In this document: positions 50,084 to 60,699 of the stretch, one piece after another | Layout of the letters: each line of letters opens with the position of its first letter | How positions within the stretch are numbered: the first letter of the stretch is position 1 | Source: Saprospiraceae bacterium | GTDB lineage: Bacteria; Bacteroidota; Bacteroidia; Chitinophagales; Saprospiraceae | Assembly (NCBI GenBank): GCA_016714895.1 | Contig: JADKBV010000011.1 | Coordinates: 1,426,001-1,490,000 of the forward strand | Direction: 5' to 3' | DNA length: 64,000 nt | Notes under the pieces: generated by a model | What the model was told of the DNA's origin: nothing | Seen by the model: the letters and a program-made list of their open reading frames with translations, nothing else | Databases searched by the model: none | Program-made: the position numbers and the translations under genes

Positions 50084-50638
50084 ATGAAGTTAGTTGTTTT
50101 AGCGATGTTTTGTATATTTTTTTCCTGTCAGAACAAAAAAGAACCGGTTGCTGCTGAAATGGTAGTAGCGGATACCCTGGCTACCTCATTGGTTGGAGAG
50201 TTAAACGATGTCGATAGTGTTGAGATTGATGTCGAAGATGCCACTATGTGGTTGAAGGAAGTGATAGAAAGTCATTTTTTAGATGGTGGTTTCCCGATGG
50301 AAGATATCTGCACACCGGAATATTACAGCTACAAAACCGATGCGACCCAGGTCGGTTACGAAGGTGGATTGACCGAAGAAGAGTTTGTAGAAAAATGGTC
50401 TTCCACCTATGATATACGTTATGCCGGCATCTCTTACGGATTTTTGATTTCAGCCCAGGATTGGGGCAAAATCGAAGTAACGAGATGTGTTCCCAAGGCC
50501 AAACAGATCCCGGGAGAAATCACTTTTGAGGTCATCCTGACAGATATACCGTATAAAATGGATTATAAAAGAGATATTACCGTAATTCCGGTGGGCAAAG
50601 CTTATCTGATTAAAAATGTAGTGGAGTACGGGGAATAG
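50084..50638 (+). CDS. Hypothetical lipoprotein, right copy
   Basis: 184 residues. Lipobox FFSC follows a 14-residue signal. The mature protein has an acidic N-terminal region (DVDSVEIDVEDA) and a globular C-terminal part (FVEKWSSTYDIRYAGISYGFLISAQDWG). No known family was recognised. It is conserved in both arms with few changes, which argues for selection. Confidence 0.75.
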   Translation: MKLVVLAMFCIFFSCQNKKEPVAAEMVVADTLATSLVGELNDVDSVEIDVEDATMWLKEVIESHFLDGGFPMEDICTPEYYSYKTDATQVGYEGGLTEEEFVEKWSSTYDIRYAGISYGFLISAQDWGKIEVTRCVPKAKQIPGEITFEVILTDIPYKMDYKRDITVIPVGKAYLIKNVVEYGE

Positions 50639-51075
50639 TGATTGTCAGGATGTGGACTATCGTTGGAATTAGGAGATGTTTAGGGTTTATGGTGTTTTAC
50701 CGTGATACTTTGATTTTGAAGAACCTAAATTCCGATGCCGGCGTATGTTTGTTACTTGTGCTTCAATAAAACCAGTAACAATATTTCTGCCCGTCAATCC
50801 AAATCCACAAAAAAAATTCCTACCTTCCCCAAATTTTTACCCTTTATTCACAGAAGCTACTATGAGTTAAGATTATCTATTATATTTGTATTTGGTAAAG
50901 AGTATGATGACCGTTTTCAAACCTATCACACACGTTTTATAATGGATGTTATGCACTAACTTTCATGTTTTTTTTTTAGAATGTAATATGATTTGTAAAT
51001 CAAAAATAATAAAATAATTATCTAAAACTCAATGGCCGATGTTAGCAAGTTATTTTTTATTAATCAAATTTTAAA
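50639..51075. other. Intergenic region, no gene seen
   Basis: It contains one copy of the ~50-bp dispersed motif (50670-50731), TATATTTG at 50881-50888 that could be a distant -7 box, and A/T-rich sequence. Nothing else is supportable. Confidence 0.55.
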
Positions 51076-52050
51076 ATGAAGAATAAATATCTGATAATTA
51101 TTAGTATCATTGTTTTTGTTAATGAAAATGTTTTTTCACAAAATGAAGTTAAATATCTAAGACCATCAGGCGTTCTGAAAGACTTTGACACTAAAAAATA
51201 TGGTATAATTGATAAAAATGGTGACACGATTGTCCCTTTCATTTATGATTTATTACCAAACAGCTTTTCAGAAAAAATGATAGCTAAAAAAAATGGCAAA
51301 TTTGGTATAATAAATAGCAAAAATCAGATCCTTGTAGATTTTAAATACAATGAACTATATTCCTATCATCCCTACTTTATAACTTATACAAAAAATAATA
51401 AAAGTGATGAGTTTAAGTTATGTAGTGTCCTTGATACTAATTTTGTGACAATAGTTTCTGAAAAAGAGAATTATAATAAGATAGAAACAGTTGCGGGTTT
51501 ATATGAAAGAACAACTGAATATTATAAAAGAAACATTGTTTTCAAGGCATATAATTTCAAAAAACGTCAGGTATTACTTTTGTTTAAGAATGGTGAAATA
51601 TTTCAAACATTTCCTTATGATGATATAAAAGGAATGGACAACTATTTAAAAGTCATAATGAATCGCCCCGATGAATTAAATGATTTAGAAGGGTTAATCG
51701 ATTGGAATGGCAATATTTTGTTCAAACCTGAATATCGGTATATTTCCTGGATCGACAAGGACAATGTATGTTTATACATCGATATAGATAATTCAAATGC
51801 ACAAATAGTTGATTTGAAAACAAAAAAAATAAAAGTGAATACATATCCGCGAATTATGGAGCCTGAAGGAAATGATTGTTTTATAATCGGTAAATATTCA
51901 AACAATATAGATTACCAAGGCATTATAAATTCAGCATTTGAAGAAATTTATCCAATGTGTAATTGTACAATTTATTATATTAAAAAAGATAACGTATTTT
52001 CAATAACTGATAACATTACAAAAAAAATTGATTATCTGCCTTGTAATTGA
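51076..52050 (+). CDS. WG-repeat protein A, secreted, right copy
   Basis: 324 residues with a signal peptide (1-22, ending VFSQ). The body consists of WG-type beta repeats such as KKYGIIDKNGDTIVPFIYD and NGKFGIINSKNQILVDFKYNEL. In the family the repeats form a beta solenoid or propeller; function is generally unknown. It overlaps or lies just upstream of WG protein B in both arms, so the pair is likely translated together. Confidence 0.8.
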   Translation: MKNKYLIIISIIVFVNENVFSQNEVKYLRPSGVLKDFDTKKYGIIDKNGDTIVPFIYDLLPNSFSEKMIAKKNGKFGIINSKNQILVDFKYNELYSYHPYFITYTKNNKSDEFKLCSVLDTNFVTIVSEKENYNKIETVAGLYERTTEYYKRNIVFKAYNFKKRQVLLLFKNGEIFQTFPYDDIKGMDNYLKVIMNRPDELNDLEGLIDWNGNILFKPEYRYISWIDKDNVCLYIDIDNSNAQIVDLKTKKIKVNTYPRIMEPEGNDCFIIGKYSNNIDYQGIINSAFEEIYPMCNCTIYYIKKDNVFSITDNITKKIDYLPCN

Positions 52051-52180
52051 AAATATTTGGATTGGATATAAAGCAAAAATTATGACAACAGCTATGATGT
52101 ACAGTCTCTCTATATGTCAGCCGTTACAAAGCCTTATGATAAGAAACACAAAAAAAGATAAAATCAATAAAGAACAAAGT

Positions 52181-53341
52181 ATGGTAAACACAATGATAAT
52201 TAATAAAATAATGTCGAATTTTACTGAAAGTATCAGAAAATTGTTTTTTGTCCTTATACCTTTTATTACCTTATTTTTCTTTTGCGTAGAAAACATTTTT
52301 TCTCAAAAGATAACCTATCACTTGTTTCAGTTTGAGGGTAAGGTCGGTATCGTAAGCAGTGAGGGTGAAATTAGCCTGGAGCCAACGTATGACAACAGAA
52401 CGTATTACATTAAGGGTTTCGACCATACTGATTCAAAATATCTGTTGATCAACAACAATGAAACATTTACCAGTGAACTGATTGATGTGACCGGCAAAAA
52501 ATACTTTACAAACATAGACAAAATCAGATATGATAATAATGGTCGGTTTGCGGTCTATTACGACGATGATGACGCTAAGACGGGCTTACATATATTGTCC
52601 ATTCCGGAAGAAAAAGAAGTGATGTATTTTAAGGACAAAGTAAACATCGCAATACATGGCAGATCAGAATATTTTTTTTCAGTTGTTCATAACGGAAAAT
52701 GGAAAATTTACAATAGTCAGTTCCGGATCATTTATGAGTTGGCCGTATCAAAAGAATTGGATGTCATAGAAGAAAACAATACCTTTCTCGCCCTTGCGGT
52801 GTCAAACTATCGGGGAGATCAGGTGGTGTATATTGACAAAGAAGGTAACATCCTGAGCGGGAATAAAACGAATAAACTGAAGCCCTTATTTCAGAAGATT
52901 TTGAAAAGGAGGCTGGCAGAAGATGATTTTCAGGAGGATTGGCCTTCTGCCTATATGGTTGTCCCTGACAAAATAAATGCGATGGGGTATGAAAAGGTCG
53001 AAGGCAAAAAGTATAATTCCGGTATCATCAGGTACATTATCACAAAAAATGGTCTTCAGGGGGTTCTGAACGAAAATGGTCAACTCCTCATTGAACCTGT
53101 CTATTCCAAAATTGAAGTTATCGGAGGCTCATTTAAAACTATGGCTGATGGAAAATATGGTATTTGTGATGTAGATGGTAAACTGATCTTTCGCCCTGTA
53201 TTTCAACATATACGATATGAACCTCTATTGGAAAATTACCTAACCACAAAAAACTACATGGATGTGGTTTACAATGGTTATGTTTTTGAAGCCACCTTTG
53301 ACGGAAAAATATTTGCTCCCAAAGGAATTGTATTTGATTAG
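52181..53341 (+). CDS. WG-repeat protein B, secreted, right copy
   Basis: About 386 residues with several WG-like repeats (EGKVGIVSSEGEISLEPTYD, NGLQGVLNENGQLLIEPVYS and DGKYGICDVDGKLIFRPVFQ). The longer open frame starts at 52028, but the first 50 residues are not conserved in type and precede the signal peptide; 52181 or 52211 are better starts. The hydrophobic segment KLFFVLIPFITLFFFCVENIFSQ is the export signal. Confidence 0.78.
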   Translation: MVNTMIINKIMSNFTESIRKLFFVLIPFITLFFFCVENIFSQKITYHLFQFEGKVGIVSSEGEISLEPTYDNRTYYIKGFDHTDSKYLLINNNETFTSELIDVTGKKYFTNIDKIRYDNNGRFAVYYDDDDAKTGLHILSIPEEKEVMYFKDKVNIAIHGRSEYFFSVVHNGKWKIYNSQFRIIYELAVSKELDVIEENNTFLALAVSNYRGDQVVYIDKEGNILSGNKTNKLKPLFQKILKRRLAEDDFQEDWPSAYMVVPDKINAMGYEKVEGKKYNSGIIRYIITKNGLQGVLNENGQLLIEPVYSKIEVIGGSFKTMADGKYGICDVDGKLIFRPVFQHIRYEPLLENYLTTKNYMDVVYNGYVFEATFDGKIFAPKGIVFD

Positions 53342-53545
53342 TGTGAACTTTGCCAAAGCAGCGTAACAGAACATTCTTCAAACTTCTGTTTGCCACAAAA
53401 ACAAAATAAACTTCCGGTATTTAAATATTGTTGACTTGTTATATCCATAGTGCAATACAAAGATTGCATATCGTATTACATAATATCGGCCAGCGTCAAA
53501 CATAATCGGTCAGTTTTATACTTCATTTATCTTAATATTATTTTA

Positions 53546-54306
53546 ATGTCTATAAACAAAGAATCAGAACTCCTCGGCATGAAAAAAGTAAGTGACGTCG
53601 TAGCTTACACGTTAAAGGAAATGCAAAATTTTGCCAAGCCGGGTAAAACTACGAAAGAACTGGATGATTACGGCGCAAAGATATTACAGGATTTTGGGGC
53701 TAATTCCGCACCTTTTAAAACCTATAAGTTTCCTGGATGGACTTGTATCAGCGTGGATAACGAATTTTGTCACGGTATTCCTTCCTCAAAAAAAGTATTG
53801 AAAGAAGGCGATCTTATCAATATCGATGTTTCTGCCGAATTACATGGCTTTTGGTCGGACAACGGGGCATCATTTGTCCTGGGCGAAGATAAATTCGGTC
53901 ATCAAAAACTCGTTAATGCTTCCAAAGAAATCCTAAAAAAGCAATATTTAATATCAAAGGGGGTAAAAATTTCAGACATTGGTCACCTGATCGAAACTGA
54001 AGCAAAAAAACGTGGCTATAAAGTTATCAAAAACCTGACCGGACACGGAATCGGCAGAAGTTTGCATGAAGAACCCTCAGAAATCGCAAACTTCAGAGAC
54101 AGGTTTAATTTACGCGATTCAAAAAAAACTCAGTGGTCGCCATTGAAACCTTTATCTCTACACACTCCACTTATGCGGTGACTTCCCGTGACGGATGGAC
54201 CATGACCGGAAATAAAGGTGGTCATATGGCGCAACACGAACATACCATTGTCGTTACAGACCACAAACCCATCATTCTTACCGAAAAAAATGAAATCTGG
54301 GAATGA
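53546..54306 (+). CDS. map: Methionine aminopeptidase type I, right copy, one frameshift
   Basis: About 254 residues if repaired. It removes the initiator Met and is usually essential and single copy. Metal-binding residues appear in INIDVSAE and WSDNGASF, GHGIGRSLHEEP and, in the last frame, AIETFIST and QHEHTIV. Near 54109-54112 the right copy has TTT where the left has TTTT, shifting the last ~60 residues. Near 53935-53965 two further small differences cancel out. The left copy is intact at both points, which suggests consensus errors. Confidence 0.9.
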
Positions 54307-54682
54307 TATGATATAATAGGTATTAGGTGCCGGGTATTAGGTATTGGGAATTGTTTAAGGTTCAAAAGCTTAGGGTTTATGGGGTTTTACCGTGATGCTT
54401 TGATTTCTAGTTCTTGAGGATGCTGGCTCTTTGCTGTTTTTAAAAATCTTGTAATTAAAGTAATTAAACATTAATTTCGGTTCATTTTGTCTTTACCCAG
54501 GCAACGCCTAAAGGGAGAACAAAATGGCTTCCATTTGCCTCGTCGACTAAGCCTATCAACTCATCAAATCGTCCCTGAAGCCTCAAATCGCTGCAAAACC
54601 TTGTGTTCGACCTCCATGCACTGCATCGACCCAGTTTTTACAAATTTAACAAATCAAACAAATTAATCCAATAAACCCATTC
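54307..54682. other. Intergenic region between map and esterase genes
   Basis: It contains 'aggtattaggtgccggg' stretches, one copy of the dispersed motif (54364-54415) and a bulged hairpin (54483-54526). In the left arm this place is occupied by the ~2.8-kb segment. Confidence 0.6.
54483..54526. terminator. Bulged hairpin, possible convergent terminator
   Basis: CATTTTGT pairs with ACAAAATG, then CTTT with AAAG and AGGC with GCCT around AAC, giving 16 paired positions with two bulges. It lies between the converging map and esterase genes. Confidence 0.5.
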
Positions 54683-57600
54683 CTACGGTTTGACGATTTT
54701 TTGAAGATATACTTTTTGGTCGGACAGTCGGGTGGCTTTGATCAAATACAATCCGGCCGCGTTAGACGACATATCAATCGTCAGTACACTTTTGGCAGCA
54801 TCGGTTGAATACAAAATCCTGCCGGTCGCATCGTATAAGGTTATCGTAAACAAATCAAGATTGCCCCGCAACCTCAGTTCATCGCCGACAGGTACCGGAT
54901 AGATACGGATGCCGCTGTCACTAAAATCCGGATCTTCATTTGATGTATTGACATTGGGGTCATAAAAACCAAAGTCCACGGTATTATTGCCACTTGCATC
55001 GTAATCAAAATAACAATTAAACGGATCACCGTCATCTAAGGGTTCTCCATCTGAGGTGAGCGTTACAATACCTGACATGATATCTGAAAAAGGATTGCAA
55101 AACCATTGTTATCTTTATCCACATTATTGTCGGCATCGGTCTGAACCCCGTTGGTTGATACAAAGTTTTCTAAAGGTTCGCCCGGGCCCCAATTGTTAAC
55201 CTGCCATACAAAAACGACATAATTGCCGGGTTGTAGTCCCGAAAAACGATAATATCCGTTTTCATCGGTCACCCGCACGCCACTGAAACCCTCCCAATCC
55301 GGTATACCATCTCCGTCGGGATCTGACCAAAGTACCAGAGAAACACCCGGAATGCCGGGTTCCTCGGGATCATTAATACCGTCCCGATCCAGATCATTCC
55401 ACACCCTGTTGCCAATAGATACAATACCCGGAGATACCGGATCAGTACAATCGATATAACAATAGGCCATATCGTTGATGGCACGGATCATTTCCTCCCC
55501 CATCGCTTTACCGATTAATAAAAAAGTAAGGGCATTATTATTAAAATGATAAATGGCATCTGCGGGCGATTCTGACAGATTGCGATAAAAGGGTTTGGAA
55601 TCCACAAATCCTACCCTACCTCCGAATAAAGTGTCATTACATCCGACGTTTTGCTGAGCAACCGATACGATATTTTGCATACTCTGAACCCATGAGTCAT
55701 TGATGACTTCAAATCCACCTTGCCCCGAACTGGCTACCACAACCGGCAAATCCGTTTTTTGCAGATCCTGTCTGATGTCCGAAACGAGGTGGTACAAATT
55801 GGATTCATATTCATTCAAAAATTGGTCTGAAGCTCCGTCATTCCATCCCTGAAACCATACAAAACCTGAAATCTCAACTTCCGCCGAAGCCAGATCAGGA
55901 AATTCACTTCCTATATTTCCGGTCACATCTCTCACCCTTCGGATCATCTCTTCGTAATACATTCCTGTATTTCCGGTGGCCGATGGCGGACGAAAATCTT
56001 CCGCAAGGCTTTTTCCACCCCAAGCGGTTTTTATTATCAGGACAGGGTCTTCATAATAAACATCCATCTGGTGGGCAAACATCAATTCCGGTCCGATCAA
56101 ATCTGAAAAAGCTCCCTGACCGACCGTAACATTGGATTTGATGGTCTCGCCATTTCGGGCAAAATGCAGGTAAACATTGTCCAGAGTCGTCCAGTTGCCT
56201 GGTTGTCCCAACGTTGACCATTCTCCTGTACTGTCCTTTCGGATGACGTCGGCCAGACTTCCGGGATCATTTTCGGCATCCTCAATGGTGCCGTATCCTT
56301 CCATGTTGGATTGACCAGCCATCACAAATACCCGAAGTTTTTTTGATGTTTTTTCCTGGCGGGTGACAATGGGAACATATCCGGTTTCCAGACCGGCAGG
56401 TGGCTGAACAATAACTGCCGGATCGAGTGTAGCTATCCGGCCTACTGAAGGAGGTGCCAGATATTCGTCCGTATGATGCCAATTGGCGTGTATAAGTTCA
56501 ACCCTCTGCTGAAGTTTTGAACGGATCTCTTCCGGAAGATTGGCATGAACGACGGACGGCTGGTCTACAAAACGATACCAATAATAGGTCACCGTAGTAC
56601 CGTCGCCGAGGTCAGCGGTAAACGGACCTGCCGCGGGTCCGGGATTGTTCCACGGACCATTGGGATCCTGCCAGTGACAATCAACTTCTTTGGGCGTGAG
56701 ATAAGTGAGTTCCGGCCTTGGGGATACCGGTACATTGGTTTGAAGTAATTGGGTGGAAAGCGGTACCTCATCAGCTGTTATTGCCAACCACCGGTTTTCA
56801 TCATTGAGTTTAAAATATTCAGGAAGCAGGAAGTTATTACCCTTTTTTTCTACGATATTCAGGTTATATTCAAAACCCATATTGGTCGAATTTTGCTGAA
56901 TATTATTCATAAAATTCAAATGTATGTTTTTATTGTCAATTTCTGCTGCCATAGAACCGCCGTTATTAACAAAAGAAACATCAAAGACACCGGATTTATT
57001 TATGCCGGGAGGAACAACCGGTCCACCGTTAAACCATGTTTTAAAATCATTCCACAGAGCATCCTGAGAATACACTGAAATTTGATTGAGAAGGATGGAA
57101 TTGTTTTCATTGTTGGCAGGAAATTGAAGTCTTTCAACTTTGGCGAAAGAAGTCCCCATATCGTCTTTTGATATAATGGCCGGTGATCCTGCATGTTCGA
57201 TACCGAATCCCACATTGGGTTCGGAAGGTCTTGAATCAAGAAATAATCCTTCCAGGGCAGGGTCAGATAAGGCCGGTTCTGTCCAGAAAGTCGGCAAAAA
57301 GAAAGTGGCAGGGCCCTTGAAGTTTGTGGTATTCAGAAACAAAGTCCAGCATTGATTGCCCGTTTCGATTCCGGTGCCTGCAGTATTTTGGATGGGCTCT
57401 GTGAGGGGAAGCGGAATATATCCGTATCCCAACAATTCACCATTGACACTTTGCGCCATGTTGAGACCGTCGGGCGCCCAAAGAAGTCTGTTTGACAATT
57501 GGGCTACCCCGTATTTACCGCCGGGCGTGCTCCAGTCCCGATGACCATTTGGCAATACATTACTTCTGCCGGCGCCGGGACCATTAGCCCACGCGTAAAA

Positions 57601-57999
57601 ATTGTGAGAGACACCTCCCATGATAAACTTAGGAACTTTGGTTCCGAATCGGGTATCGTGCCACCAGCCCAAACCTCCTTCTATGGTGGTGTAAAACTGA
57701 GAAGGTTCATTACCTGTCCTTTGTGTTGTCAGCCAACTGCTGCTCAATCCTGTCTGGAAGTCGTCCGGACCGGGATAGTTTTTGAAAGCCGGATAAGCAG
57801 CGCTGTACATGGTATATCCGGAACCAAAAGATTTGTCGGTGACATTTTCAGTGGATATCCAGGTAAATCCCGATCGTTGGGTTTGATTGATTTGAGCCCA
57901 CGTCTGACAGGTACAGACCCAAACAAAAGCCAATAAAAACAAAGTTTTTTGCAAAAAAAGGTGGGATGTGGTGTGTAAAACGTTGTGGTGTATGAACAT
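54683..57999 (-). CDS. T9SS-secreted SASA-type carbohydrate esterase, right copy, one frameshift
   Basis: About 1105 residues. Signal peptide at 1-36; an N-terminal region of ~430 residues of unknown fold; then an SGNH/SASA esterase domain with VFVMAGQSNMEGYG (Ser nucleophile), IIKTAWGGKS and FVWFQGWNDG; then a SdrD B-type/collagen-binding repeat (IGNRVWNDLDRDGINDPEEPG, Ca-binding-like); and a C-terminal T9SS sorting domain (IRIYPVPVGDEL... QKIVKP). It would deacetylate polysaccharides or sialic acids outside the cell. One base is missing near 55098-55104, splitting off the last ~130 residues; the left copy keeps it. Confidence 0.88.
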
Positions 58000-58210
58000 C
58001 TTAGGTCTGTATAAATTTGAGGAAAATACCTGAAATCCGGACTTACTTACTACATGTTGAAGTCCTTATGAAATGACAAATGTAATTTTCTGTGTGGAGG
58101 ATACCAAATAAAATGGTTTTTTTTTATTGTTGAAAAATAGGGAACTGTAATACCATACGTAAGGTTCTCCCGTATACTTTACATTATTCACTTAAGGAAG
58201 TCTGTGACCG
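58000..58210. other. Upstream region of the esterase gene
   Basis: It holds a small inverted repeat GGACTT/AAGTCC (58040-58066) and A/T-rich DNA. No ORF or RNA gene is supportable. Confidence 0.5.
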
Positions 58211-58717
58211 CCAATCAAAATCAGTGGAATCCGTGGAATCCGTGTAATCCTCAAAATCAGTGATTCTGACAAAAAAATAATCAGAATCACGGATTAAACG
58301 GATGAAAGGATGGCACAGATTAAGGTTAGTCGTCAATCAAAATCCGTGAAATCTGTGTAATCCTCAAAATCAGTGATTCTGACAAAAAATAATCAGAATC
58401 ACGGATTAAACGGATGAAAGGATGGCACAGATTTAGGTTAGTCGCCAATCAAAATCCGTGGAATCTGTGTCATCTTCAAAATCAGTGATTCTGACAAAAA
58501 AATAATCAGAATCACGGATTAAACGGATGAAAGGATGGCACAGATTAAGGTTAGTCGTCAATCAAAATCCGTGAAATCTGTGTAATCCTCAAAATCAGTG
58601 ATTCTGACAAAAATAATCAGAATTACGGTTTAAACGGATGAAAGGATGGCACAGTTTAAGGTTAGTTAGTCAAAATCTGTGGAATCTGTGTAATCTTTAA
58701 AATCTGTGATTCTGAAA
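58211..58717. repeat. ~112-bp palindromic repeat array upstream of GxxExxY gene, right copy
   Basis: Four units start at 58282, 58394, 58507 and 58618 (periods 112, 113 and 111), plus partial ends. Within each unit AATCAGTGATTCTGA pairs with TCAGAATCACGGATT around an A-rich 11-base loop with one mismatch, and outer parts (AATCCGTGAAATCTGTG / CACAGATT, CGGATT) can extend the hairpin. The loop length varies by one to two A residues. Confidence 0.9.
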
Positions 58718-58930
58718 ATGAACGATACGGATTAAGTTGAATGAACTACTACTCCCAAAAAAGAAGAGGCAAATAATACCGGATTTCCTGTGTGGAAAAT
58801 TTACATTATATTTGAATGTTAGGGCAAGTTATTGAAATACTATATCTTTTTTTGGAATTTATTTTAGGTAATTCTGGGGTTAACTTAAAATAAAAATCAT
58901 TCAAATAGGTAATTTGATACACAGAATAAT

Positions 58931-58938
58931 TATTTTTG
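58931..58938 (+). promoter_or_regulatory. -7 box for the GxxExxY gene
   Basis: TATTTTTG fits TAnnTTTG and lies 40 bp before the chosen ATG at 58979. Confidence 0.55.
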
Positions 58939-58978
58939 CCTGACATTTTGAAAAACGGATTAAAATATTTTGAAGAAT

Positions 58979-59359
58979 ATGATTACAGAATTAAAATATA
59001 TGGATATTACAGAAAAAATATTAGGGGCTTCATTTGAGGTCCATAAATTTTTAGGTAATGGTTTTCAAGAAGTAATTTACCAAAGAGCATTAGCTTGGGA
59101 AATGACGCAGATTGGATTGGAATTTGCTAGAGAAATTGAACAGGATATTTTTTATAAAGATTTGCCAGAACCTATTGGCACACGAAGAGCGGATTTTGTG
59201 ATAGAAAACAAAGTTTTGGTGGAGTTAAAGGCTGTATCACAAATAGAAGAAGTTCATAAGGCTCAGATATTAAATTATCTCAAATCCTACAGATTGGAAG
59301 TAGGCTTACTTATCAATTTTGGTAGTAAGTCTCTCACATTTAAAAGAATGGTCCTTTAA
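58979..59359 (+). CDS. GxxExxY protein (PD-(D/E)XK nuclease-like), right copy
   Basis: 126 residues. The name motif is GFQEVIY at 28-34. A PD-(D/E)XK-type core follows: Asp72 in RRADFV, then Glu82 and Lys84 in VELKAV, and later a helix with QILNYLK. These are the residues expected of a metal-dependent nuclease fold. No experimental role is known to me. The start at 58979 is chosen over TTG at 58970. Repeat arrays flank the gene on both sides in both arms, so the gene and repeats probably travel together. Confidence 0.88.
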   Translation: MITELKYMDITEKILGASFEVHKFLGNGFQEVIYQRALAWEMTQIGLEFAREIEQDIFYKDLPEPIGTRRADFVIENKVLVELKAVSQIEEVHKAQILNYLKSYRLEVGLLINFGSKSLTFKRMVL

Positions 59360-59383
59360 AAAATATTGCCAATTAGTAATAAG

Positions 59384-59590
59384 CTGAATCACGGATAAAA
59401 GGATAGTACAGCTTAAGGTTAGTCGTCAATCAAAATCCGTGGAATCTGTGTAATCCTCAAAATCAGTGATTCTGACAAAAAAATAGTCTGAATCACGGAT
59501 TAAACGGATGAAAGGATGGCACCGATTTAGGTTAGTTGCAATCAAAATCCGTGTAATCCGTGTAATCCTCAAAATCAGTGATTCTGACAA
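59384..59590. repeat. ~112-bp palindromic repeats downstream of GxxExxY gene, right copy
   Basis: One full and one truncated unit of the same family and orientation, reaching to the end of the DUF6544-like gene. Confidence 0.88.
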
Positions 59591-59597
59591 TCCATTC

Positions 59598-60699
59598 TCA
59601 TTCTTTAGGTTCTGTCAAATTGTAGGACACACTTTTGTATACCAGTTCGCCGTAAGTAAAATCTCCTTCAGGTTTCTGATAGATCAGTTTGGCTTTGCCG
59701 GGCAGAAAGTAACCATTGATCATTTTGTAATCTTCGACAGGGGTTGCCCAGGGATAATTATGATAGGTTTTTCCATCGGTATCATACCGGTCATTGCTGA
59801 TAAAATTGATCAGTTCTCCATTTTGTTTAAAGTACAAAATAGCGCTGATTTGTTGGCTTCCGTTTTTAAAAACACCTTTGACCGTTGTTTCATCTATCGT
59901 TTCCCAGGTGATGTTGTGATCAATGAGGGTTGGCGGGGCAATAAAACACATATCGTTAAATAAGGTGACCGTTTCAGCCTGATTCATTTTGTCGCCTTTG
60001 GCATTCACCACTTTAAACCAATTCAGCATTCGGACTTCAAAGGTTGCTTTTTCGTTTTGATAGAGGTGAAGACCTGTGGCAGGAAGCCCCATTTTTTTAG
60101 CTTCCATAAAAAAGTAACGCGATGGTTTTTGATAAAAATTGTATTGCACAGAACGCAGTTCCATATAAGAATCTTCGGGTTTAGCCCGCATGCCACCGGT
60201 AAATTCAGCACGGAAATTTTTGACTTTAGGTTGTCCAACCGATTTTGTGTAGTAGAGATATTTCTGAACAATCGCAGGCAAATGTTTAATATCATTTTGT
60301 GTCAGCGTATTTGTATCTTTTTGATTATTATGAAAAAAATCTTCTTTTACCCGATGACTAAACTCATTTTTTAATAAAAACGAACCCAAACCGACCATCG
60401 ATACCAAAAAGATCAAAACATTAGAATCGTACCGAATTTTGCATCTTTCCAATACACGAAAATCAATATCTGAGACATCACACTGCAATACATCCGAATA
60501 ACCAAAGATATCTGTTATTAGAAAATTGTAATAAACTGTACAGTAGTAACAACAAAAAAGAAAACAACCACAACAGACCCATTGGTTTTGAAATCGGAAG
60601 GCTTAGTTCTTTTACTTCTTTCAGCCCGAAACCTTTGACAAAACCCAGTAAATGGATGAGTCCGTGAAATAAAACAATCAGGAAATAGAGGATTTTCAT
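59598..60699 (-). CDS. DUF6544-like membrane protein, two frameshifts
   Basis: About 366 residues if repaired. The N-terminal part (start 60699) is a two- or three-helix membrane region (LFHGLIHLLGFVKGFGL and LLWLFSFLLLLLYSLL). After breaks at about 60482 and 60425, the reading frame continues through a third helix (FLVSMVGLGSFLL) into a soluble domain with LPAIVQKYLYYTKSVG, the pattern recalled for DUF6544. The intervening bases encode MSQILIFVYWKDAKFGTI in another frame, which joins the pieces well. Function unknown. Confidence 0.78.

Larger units (their letters stand above)
44400..59690. repeat. Right arm of the large inverted repeat
   Basis: This is the better-preserved partner of the arm at 1-17.9 kb. 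Most genes here are full length; clear frameshifts were seen only in map and the T9SS esterase. Similarity is visible from just upstream of the DegP-like gene to the DUF6544-like gene and probably continues past the window's left edge for the other arm. The two arms enclose about 26.5 kb of single-copy sequence. Confidence 0.85.

Noticed and set aside
58211..59590. CRISPR array
   Set aside because: The ~112-bp units are almost wholly repeated, with no unique spacers of constant length, and no cas genes are present.
1..59690. Foldback artefact in which a single read or hairpin-adapter failure copied the same strand twice
   Set aside because: A simple foldback would place the arms next to each other with little spacer and identical content. 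Here ~26.5 kb of unique sequence lies between, and the arms differ by substitutions and a ~2.8-kb segment. A two-haplotype misjoin is still possible.
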